Positions 41,131 to 46,301 of a DNA stretch of 46,301 bases are shown in pieces. Location: the NCBI GenBank assembly GCA_903907855.1, contig CAIVPT010000052.1, positions 1 through 46,301 of the forward strand. Reading direction: 5' to 3'. The DNA comes from an uncultured Synechococcaceae cyanobacterium. Its GTDB lineage: Bacteria > Cyanobacteriota > Cyanobacteriia > PCC-6307 > Cyanobiaceae. Position numbers and translations under genes: made by a program. Under the pieces are notes generated by a model, which was not told the origin of the DNA, ran no database searches, and saw only the letters and a program-made list of their open reading frames with translations. Positions within the stretch are counted from its first letter, which is position 1. Every line of letters begins with the position of its first letter.

Positions 41131-42527
41131 CACAGCTCCGGCAACGCCGCCACCAGCTGGCGGAAATGGTCGCCGCGTGCCTCGAAATCCCGGTATTGAT
41201 CAAAGCTGGCGCAGGCCGGGGAGAGGAGCACGGCCCGCCCCGCCCCGCCGGCACTGAGGCGCTCGGCCTCAGCCACAGCCTCCGCCAGCCCGTCGCAGCG
41301 CACCACGGTTCCGGGGTAGCGGGCCTCCGCCAGCAGGGTGGCGAAAGCGTCGCGTGCGGCACCGAACAGCACCACCGCCGCTGCCTGACGCTTCAGTTCC
41401 TCCAGCCAGCCCCCGGCGTCCCCCTGCTTGGCCTCGCCGCCGGCCAGCACCACCAGCGGACCCTCCAGGGCCCGCAGTGCCACCTCGGCGGCGTCGTAGT
41501 TGGTGGCCTTGCTGTCGTTGAACCAGGTGACTCCGCCCCGTTCGCGGATTCGCTCCAGCCGGTGGGGAACTCCTGGGAAGCTGCGGAAGGCCGCCTCCAT
41601 CACCGCCGGCTCCAGGCCCAGGTGCACCCCCACCGCCGTGGCCATCAGCAGGTTCTGGCGGTTGTGGGCGCCGGGCATCGCCAGGCAGTCCGCCGGGAAG
41701 AGCGGGCCGGCGGACCCGCACACCTGGCCCTCCTCCACCCAGAGCAGCGGTGTCAGGCCCGGCGGCAGGGCCGCCCGGGGGCCGGCCGTGATCCAATCGG
41801 CTCCGTCCCAGCTGGCGGCCCGTTCCCGCAGGTCGGGGTCGTCGGCGTTGAGGATGCGGCGCTTGGAGGCCTCCAGCAGCCGCCGCTTGATGGCGCGGTA
41901 GTTGGCGACGGTGCCGTGGCGCTCCAGGTGGTCGGGGGTGAGGGTGGTCCAGAGGCCGATGGCGGGGGCCAGCTCCGGCGACTGTTCGATCTGGTAGCTG
42001 CTCACCTCCACCACCAGCCAATCGGGCCTGGCCTGGCCGGGGCGGGAGCGCTCCAGGGCCAGCTCCGCTGCCGAGAAGCCGACGTTGCCGCAGAGGGGCG
42101 CGTCGAGCCCGGCGTTCTGCAGCAGGTGATGCACCAGGTGGGTGACGGTGGTTTTGCCGTTGGTGCCGGTGATGGCAATCCAGGGCACATCGGGTGTGGC
42201 CAGCCAGGCCGCCCGCAGCTCGCCCTGGACGGCGATGCCGCTCTGGCGCAGCGCCTCGAGGGTGGGATGGTCCCAGGGGATGCCCGGGCTGACCACCACG
42301 GCCGCCGGCGGGGTCGGCAGGGCCTCAAAGCTGGCCGGGCTGAGGGGTGTGGCCAGGCGCACCTCGATGCCTTCGGCCTCCAGCTCGGACGCCTTGCCGC
42401 GCAGCTCCGGGCTGTCGCGGCTCTCGAACACGATCACCGGCAGTCCTTGCTGGCGCAGAAGCCTGGCGGCGCCAAGCCCGGATCGCCCCAGGCCCACGAT
42501 CACGGTGGGGGAGGCGATCGGCGGCAT
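41130..42527 (-). CDS. murD: UDP-N-acetylmuramoyl-L-alanine--D-glutamate ligase
   Basis: The protein is 465 aa from ATG 42527 (GTG 42539 is also in frame). MurD adds D-glutamate to UDP-MurNAc-L-Ala in cytoplasmic peptidoglycan synthesis. The N-terminal Rossmann part VIVGLGRSGLGAARLL (~9-24), the ATP-binding ITGTNGKTTVTHLV (~119-132), EVSSYQIEQSP and TTLTPDHLERHG are all present. FNDSKATNYDAAEVALRAL and the C-terminal LLSPACASFDQYRDFEARG complete the family pattern. The open frame continues upstream to 42707, but that extension is the translation of tRNA-Val and is rejected. The EVE gene follows with overlap. Confidence 0.94.
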   Translation of the reverse strand: MPPIASPTVIVGLGRSGLGAARLLRQQGLPVIVFESRDSPELRGKASELEAEGIEVRLATPLSPASFEALPTPPAAVVVSPGIPWDHPTLEALRQSGIAVQGELRAAWLATPDVPWIAITGTNGKTTVTHLVHHLLQNAGLDAPLCGNVGFSAAELALERSRPGQARPDWLVVEVSSYQIEQSPELAPAIGLWTTLTPDHLERHGTVANYRAIKRRLLEASKRRILNADDPDLRERAASWDGADWITAGPRAALPPGLTPLLWVEEGQVCGSAGPLFPADCLAMPGAHNRQNLLMATAVGVHLGLEPAVMEAAFRSFPGVPHRLERIRERGGVTWFNDSKATNYDAAEVALRALEGPLVVLAGGEAKQGDAGGWLEELKRQAAAVVLFGAARDAFATLLAEARYPGTVVRCDGLAEAVAEAERLSAGGAGRAVLLSPACASFDQYRDFEARGDHFRQLVAALPEL

Positions 42528-42586
42528 CGGCTCGTTCACGGATCGCTCTCTGGACCTGGGGCCTGGGGGAAGGGGAGAACAGTGAA

Positions 42587-42658
42587 TGGGCGATACTGGA
42601 ATCGAACCAGTGACTCCTACCGTGTCAAGGTAGTGCTCTACCTCTGAGCTAATCGCCC
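42587..42658 (-). tRNA. trnV: tRNA-Val(GAC)
   Basis: This 72-nt cloverleaf on the minus strand has acceptor GGGCGAT/ATCGCCC, D-arm with AGCTCAGAGGTAGAGC, anticodon stem CTACC/GGTAG with loop TTGACAC (anticodon GAC), and T-arm with GGTTCGATTCC. The discriminator is A and the 3' CCA is not encoded. It lies 59 nt upstream of the murD start. Confidence 0.96.
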
Positions 42659-42749
42659 CCGTGCCGTAGCTCTGGAGCCGGCCCGGAACATGCGCGCGTA
42701 GCGACATGTCTTGCCCAGGAACTTAGCAGTAGGAGCGCCGTCTTCCGGA

Positions 42750-43556
42750 TCAGCGGCGCTCCAGGGAGATGCGCAGGCGTTCCCGCTTGGTGGGCTCGAT
42801 CGCCAGCACCTCCAGCTCGCCCCGATCGCGCAGCTGCACCCGCTCGCCAGCCCGCAGCTCCCGGCTCGGGCTGGTCACCGGCTGCCAGTCCACCCGCACC
42901 GCCCCCTGGCGGATCAGCTCCGCCATGCGGCTGCGCGAGAGCCCAAAACCGGCGGAGGCCACCGCATCCAGCCGGCAGGAGGCCTCCACGGTGCTCAGCT
43001 GCCGCGGCGCGCGGGGCGGGGGCGGCCGCAACTCCGCCAGCGGCCGGGCCTCGAAGCGCACCGGCACGGAGCGCACCTGCCCTTCGCGCTCCGCCAATGC
43101 CGTCGCAACGGCGCCGGTGACCACCGCCTGGGCGCCGCGGTCCCCCCGCAGCCACAGGTCGCCCACCTCCCCTGCGGCCGCTCCCGCCTCCACCAACGCA
43201 GTGCGGAACTCCTCCGGTGTGGCCGGATCGAAGAGAAAGTTGCCGGCGATCTCCAGACCCATCAGCCCGGCCTGGGAGCCCTCCGCTGCCCCGTCCCCGG
43301 AGTCCTCCGCCAGGGCGGTTTCGCTGCGCTCCAGCCACAGGCGCCGCCGCTCCGCGGCGGGATGGCCCCCCTCACTGCGCAGGCGCAGCTCGCTCAGGCT
43401 GGCCAGGCGGGCTTCCGCCTCCTCCCGCAGGTCCGGCGCCAGGAAGGGGGTCCAGCACGGTTCCCAGGTGCGCAGCACGGTGTCGGCCAGATCGATCAGG
43501 GGCTCGAGGGCCGCAGCCTGGCGGCTGCCCTGCAGGAGCTCACGGCGCGGCAGCAT
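42750..43556 (-). CDS. Photosystem II S4 domain protein
   Basis: The protein is 268 aa from ATG 43556. It starts MLPRRELLQGSRQ and has FLAPDLREEAEARL, then LRSEGGHPAAERRRLWLERS and LEIAGNFLFDPATPEEFRTA. An S4 RNA-binding domain follows at ~190-255 (LDAVASAGFGLSRSRMAELI, RQGAVRVDWQPVTSPSREL). The layout matches the cyanobacterial/chloroplast PSII S4 family, related to YlmH, whose exact role in photosystem II is unsettled. It lies 11 nt downstream of the small membrane protein gene and 91 nt upstream of tRNA-Val, all on the minus strand. Confidence 0.88.
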   Translation of the reverse strand: MLPRRELLQGSRQAAALEPLIDLADTVLRTWEPCWTPFLAPDLREEAEARLASLSELRLRSEGGHPAAERRRLWLERSETALAEDSGDGAAEGSQAGLMGLEIAGNFLFDPATPEEFRTALVEAGAAAGEVGDLWLRGDRGAQAVVTGAVATALAEREGQVRSVPVRFEARPLAELRPPPPRAPRQLSTVEASCRLDAVASAGFGLSRSRMAELIRQGAVRVDWQPVTSPSRELRAGERVQLRDRGELEVLAIEPTKRERLRISLERR

Positions 43557-43567
43557 CGGAGCGCCCC

Positions 43568-44071
43568 TCAGCCCTCGCCCAGCCGCACCACGGCCTTCGG
43601 CCGGGCCTGCTGCAGCACCGACCAGGGCACTTCGCTTCCCGCCGCCGGCTCGATCAGCAACAGCCAGCAGCCCTCCTGCAGGCGGTTGCGCAGGGCGCGG
43701 ATGCGGTCGTCCTCCTCCGAGCCGACGCTGGCGGCGGCGGCGAAGCTGCCCATGAAGCCCGAGCCCATCCCCAGCAGGCCGCCGATCAGTGGCTGGCCCC
43801 AGGGCCCGGCGAAGTCGAAGGTGTGGAGATCGGTGATCTGGGTGAAGGTGAGACCCGCCAGGAAGCCGAAGGGCATCAGCCAGCGCACCATCGAGCGCTG
43901 CAGGCGGCGGCGGGCGGCGGTGGCATCCAGCCGATCCACCTCGCGCAATGGCGTTTCCCCCGCGCCGATCGCCACCAGGGCCAGTGGTGCCGGCTGGCGG
44001 GCTGCGAGGGTGTCGCGCAGCTGCCGCAGCCGGTCGAGGTCATCGAGCACCACCACCACGCTCTGGGTCAT
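43568..44071 (-). CDS. Small conserved membrane protein, unknown function
   Basis: The protein is 167 aa from ATG 44071; the longer frame to 44620 is antisense to serA. A soluble N-terminal part (MTQSVVVVLDDLDRLRQLRD, then PLALVAIGAGETPL) precedes two hydrophobic segments. These are ~82-100 (WLMPFGFLAGLTFTQITDL) and ~108-127 (PLIGGLLGMGSGFMGSFAAA), the second with a GxxxGxGxxG pattern typical of membrane helix packing. A soluble tail (EDDRIRALRNRLQEGCWLLL) follows. I do not recognise a named family. It is co-directional with the PSII S4 gene (11 nt). Confidence 0.72.
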   Translation of the reverse strand: MTQSVVVVLDDLDRLRQLRDTLAARQPAPLALVAIGAGETPLREVDRLDATAARRRLQRSMVRWLMPFGFLAGLTFTQITDLHTFDFAGPWGQPLIGGLLGMGSGFMGSFAAAASVGSEEDDRIRALRNRLQEGCWLLLIEPAAGSEVPWSVLQQARPKAVVRLGEG

Positions 44072-44161
44072 GGGTTCGCTCCGGGGGTCGCCACAGGGTC
44101 GCTCTCTACACTGCACCTCCGGCCCGCCCCCACCGCGCCGCATTCGCCGGATACGACGAAC

Positions 44162-45748
44162 ATGACGAAGGTTCTGGTCTCCGATCCCATCGATCAGACG
44201 GGGATCGACATCCTCTCCCAGGTCGCCCAGGTTGACGTACGCACCGGCCTGCCCCCGGAGGAGCTGCGGGCGATCATCGGCGAGTACGACGCCCTGATGA
44301 TCCGCTCCGGCACCCAGGTGACGGCGGAGATCATCGAGGCGGCCGATCGGCTGCGCATCATCGGCCGCGCCGGCGTCGGTGTCGACAACGTCGATGTGCC
44401 CGCCGCCACCCGCCGCGGTGTGCTGGTGGTCAATTCGCCCGAGGGCAACACCATCGCCGCCGCCGAGCACGCCCTGGCGCTGATGCTCTCCCTCTCCCGC
44501 CACGTGCCCCACGCCCACGCCAGCACGATGGCCGGCGGCTGGGACCGCAAGACCTACGTCGGCAACGAGCTCTACAAGAAGGTGCTCGGCGTGGTGGGGC
44601 TGGGCAAGATCGGCTCCCACGTGGCGCGGGTGGCCCGGGCGATGGGGATGGACGTGGCCGCCTACGACCCGTTCGTGTCGCCGGAGCGGGCCCAGCAGAT
44701 GCAGGTGCGGCTGCTATCGCTGCCCCAGCTGTTCGCCGAGGCCGACTACATCACCCTGCACCTGCCCCGCACTCCTGACACCGAAAACCTGGTGAACGCC
44801 GAGCTGCTGCGCACGATGAAGCCCACGGCGCGGCTGGTGAATTGCGCCCGCGGTGGCATCGTCGATGAGGCGGCCCTGGCGGAGGCGGTGGAGCAGGGCG
44901 TGATCGCCGGCGCCGCCCTCGACGTATTCGCCAAGGAGCCCCTGGCCGCCGATTCCCCCCTGCGGGCGGTGCGTGAGCGGCTGGTGCTCACCCCCCACCT
45001 GGGCGCCTCCACCGAGGAGGCCCAGGAGAACGTGGCCGTCGATGTGGCCGAGCAGATCCGCGACGTGCTGCTGGGTCTGCCCGCCCGCAGTGCCGTGAAC
45101 ATTCCCGGATTGAACGCCGAGCTGATGGAGCAGCTCAAGCCCCATCTGCAGCTGGCGGAAACCCTGGGCCAGCTGCTCAGCCAGCTGGCGGGCGGCCAGA
45201 TCAGCGAGCTGGAGGTGCGCCTGCAGGGCGAATTCGCCTCCCATCCGGCCCAGCCCCTGGTGGTGGCGGCCCTCAAGGGGGTGCTCTCCACCGCCCTGGG
45301 CGACAGCATCAACTACGTGAACGCCAGCCTGGAGGCCCGCGAGCGCGGCATCCATGTGCTCGAGGTGAAGGACGACGCCAGCCGCGATTTCGCCAGCGGC
45401 TCACTGCAGCTGGTCTGCCGCGGCGGCAAGGGCACCCACAGCGTCACCGGTGCGGTGTTCGCCGATGGGGAAATGCGCATCATCACCATCGATGAATTCC
45501 CGGTGAACGTGGCCCCCAGCCGCCACATGCTGTTCACCCGCCATCGCGACATGCCCGGGATCATCGGCCAGCTCGGCTCCCTGCTCGGCCAGCACAACGT
45601 CAACATCGCCTCGATGCAGGTGGGGCGGCGGATCGTGCGCGGCGATGCCGTGATGGTGCTCAGCCTCGACGACCCCATTCCCCCCACCCTGCTGGCCTCG
45701 GTCCACGCCATCAGTGGCATCCAGGAGGCCCATCCGGTCACTCTCTGA
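44162..45748 (+). CDS. serA: D-3-phosphoglycerate dehydrogenase
   Basis: The protein is 528 aa from ATG 44162. It oxidises 3-phosphoglycerate to phosphohydroxypyruvate, the first step of serine synthesis. IIGRAGVGVDNVDVPAA (~67), the NAD site GVVGLGKIGSHVARVA (~143-158), catalytic RGGIVDE and LTPHLGAST are all present. The long form has an allosteric-substrate-binding (ASB) region (~320-450) and a C-terminal ACT domain (~457-528; MLFTRHRDMPGIIGQLGSLL) that may bind L-serine. It is divergent from the small membrane protein gene (90-nt gap). A 9-bp inverted repeat overlaps the stop codon. Confidence 0.95.
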   Translation: MTKVLVSDPIDQTGIDILSQVAQVDVRTGLPPEELRAIIGEYDALMIRSGTQVTAEIIEAADRLRIIGRAGVGVDNVDVPAATRRGVLVVNSPEGNTIAAAEHALALMLSLSRHVPHAHASTMAGGWDRKTYVGNELYKKVLGVVGLGKIGSHVARVARAMGMDVAAYDPFVSPERAQQMQVRLLSLPQLFAEADYITLHLPRTPDTENLVNAELLRTMKPTARLVNCARGGIVDEAALAEAVEQGVIAGAALDVFAKEPLAADSPLRAVRERLVLTPHLGASTEEAQENVAVDVAEQIRDVLLGLPARSAVNIPGLNAELMEQLKPHLQLAETLGQLLSQLAGGQISELEVRLQGEFASHPAQPLVVAALKGVLSTALGDSINYVNASLEARERGIHVLEVKDDASRDFASGSLQLVCRGGKGTHSVTGAVFADGEMRIITIDEFPVNVAPSRHMLFTRHRDMPGIIGQLGSLLGQHNVNIASMQVGRRIVRGDAVMVLSLDDPIPPTLLASVHAISGIQEAHPVTL

Positions 45749-45792
45749 GCCCTGCCTGATCTGCCCGGAGCGGCCTGGGCGCCGCAGGGCTC
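45747..45792. other. Inverted repeat between serA and prmA
   Basis: GAGCCCTGC (45747-45755, spanning the serA stop) and GCAGGGCTC (45784-45792) form a perfect 9-bp stem with a 28-nt loop. No T run follows, so it is not a clear rho-independent terminator. It could reduce read-through or stabilise the serA 3' end. Confidence 0.45.
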
Positions 45793-45811
45793 CTCGCCGA
45801 TCGTCCCCACC

Positions 45812-46301
45812 ATGAACGATCCGTCCCCCCCCCTCCCCACCGACGCTCCGCTTCCCGAAACCCCGGCGGCATCTCCAGCCGCCGTCCTCTGGCGTCTGGA
45901 GATGGCGATCCCCCTGCCCCTGGAGGAATCGCTGCTGTGGAAGCTGGAGAGCCTGGGCGTGCAGCGGCTGGCGGTGCGCCATCGGCCTGACGCCCCCAAC
46001 GAGAGGGAGTTGCTCGGGTGGGTGGCGGCCGCCGACTGGCCGGCGGAGCGCCGGGCTGCCCTGGAGGCGGCCCTTCCCCCCCTCGGCGAGCCTTTTGCCC
46101 TGGTGGTGCCGCCGCTGCGCTGGTGTTCTCAGAACGACGAGGACTGGAGCCGCAGCTGGAAGCGCCACTGGCGGCCCGATCCGGTGGGGGAGCAGCTGCT
46201 GATCCTCCCCGCCTGGTTGGAGGCTCCGCCGGAGCACTCCGGCCGCCGCGTGATCCGCCTCGATCCCGGCAGCGCCTTCGGCACCGGCAGCCATCCCACC
46301 A
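45812..46301 (+). CDS. prmA: Ribosomal protein L11 methyltransferase, N-terminal part
   Basis: 163 codons are visible from ATG 45812; the C-terminus is beyond the window. PrmA trimethylates ribosomal protein L11 with SAM. WRLEMAIPLPLEESLLWKLE is the L11-binding N-domain, SRSWKRHWRPDPVGEQLLIL is the linker, and LDPGSAFGTGSHPT begins the catalytic domain with the family's conserved DPGxAFGTGxHxT. The first ~25 residues are a Pro/Ala-rich extension. It lies 63 nt downstream of serA on the same strand. Confidence 0.92.
   Translation, partial: MNDPSPPLPTDAPLPETPAASPAAVLWRLEMAIPLPLEESLLWKLESLGVQRLAVRHRPDAPNERELLGWVAAADWPAERRAALEAALPPLGEPFALVVPPLRWCSQNDEDWSRSWKRHWRPDPVGEQLLILPAWLEAPPEHSGRRVIRLDPGSAFGTGSHPT

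Noticed and set aside
42587-42658. tRNA-Val as the integration site of the glycan cassette
   Set aside because: The cassette lies beyond murD and the EVE gene, and no partial tRNA copy was seen near 37.3 kb or 40.6 kb.
42528-42707. N-terminal extension of murD
   Set aside because: It is the translation of the tRNA-Val gene and spacer; family alignment starts at the VIVGLGRSG segment after ATG 42527.
43217-44161. N-terminal extension of serA
   Set aside because: The upstream frame is antisense to the PSII S4 and membrane-protein genes; SerA proteins begin at MTKVLVSDPI-like sequence.

Overview
The window is high-GC DNA (about 70% by eye, except the first 2.2 kb and about 37.3-39.7 kb) from a picocyanobacterium, most likely a Cyanobium/Synechococcus-type alpha-cyanobacterium. 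The evidence is a photosystem II S4-domain protein, a ferredoxin:thioredoxin reductase variable chain, cyanobacterial DUF1818 and DUF2811 proteins, a cyanobacterial-type RNA polymerase omega subunit, and several HIP1 octamers (GCGATCGC, for example near 4050, 18895 and 20036). The genus is inferred from gene content, not from a database search.

Layout. 1-2145 (minus) is the N-terminal 715 codons of an ELW-repeat surface protein that runs off the left edge. 2146-3461 is gene-poor and holds a decayed transposase. 3462-4467 (minus) carries a small membrane protein, msrB and secG. 4477-29699 is a large accessory island: a GT2 and a GT9 glycosyltransferase; four proteins that share an exostosin-like domain (452, 1372, 592 and 785 aa, the 592-aa one fused to a sulfotransferase); a separate sulfotransferase; three coiled-coil proteins; a type I secretion cassette (parvulin-like protein, ABC exporter with cNMP-binding-like and inactive C39-like domains, HlyD-type adaptor); a duplicated-domain protein; a GT4; and a TPR-glycosyltransferase. 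At 29812-30546 is a small RTX-like protein, a good candidate substrate of the exporter. From 30730 rightwards the core chromosome resumes: gpmI (with a 1-nt frameshift), pyrR, ftrV, a membrane protein plus an Hsp70-like protein, rpoZ, DUF1818 and DUF2811 genes. A second small glycan cassette (two methyltransferases, a rhamnosyltransferase-like and a fucosyltransferase-like protein) lies at 37333-40624. It is followed by an EVE-domain gene, murD, tRNA-Val(GAC), the PSII S4 gene, a small membrane protein, serA and the 5' part of prmA.

Interpretation. secG and gpmI are close neighbours in the picocyanobacteria I recall. Here they flank about 26 kb of glycosylation, sulfation and secretion genes, so the island is probably a variable surface locus inserted into a conserved core neighbourhood. 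A plausible joint role is synthesis of a sulfated glycan and its attachment to, or display with, type I-secreted repeat proteins. The catalytic details of the exostosin-like proteins and the roles of the coiled-coil proteins cannot be decided from sequence alone.
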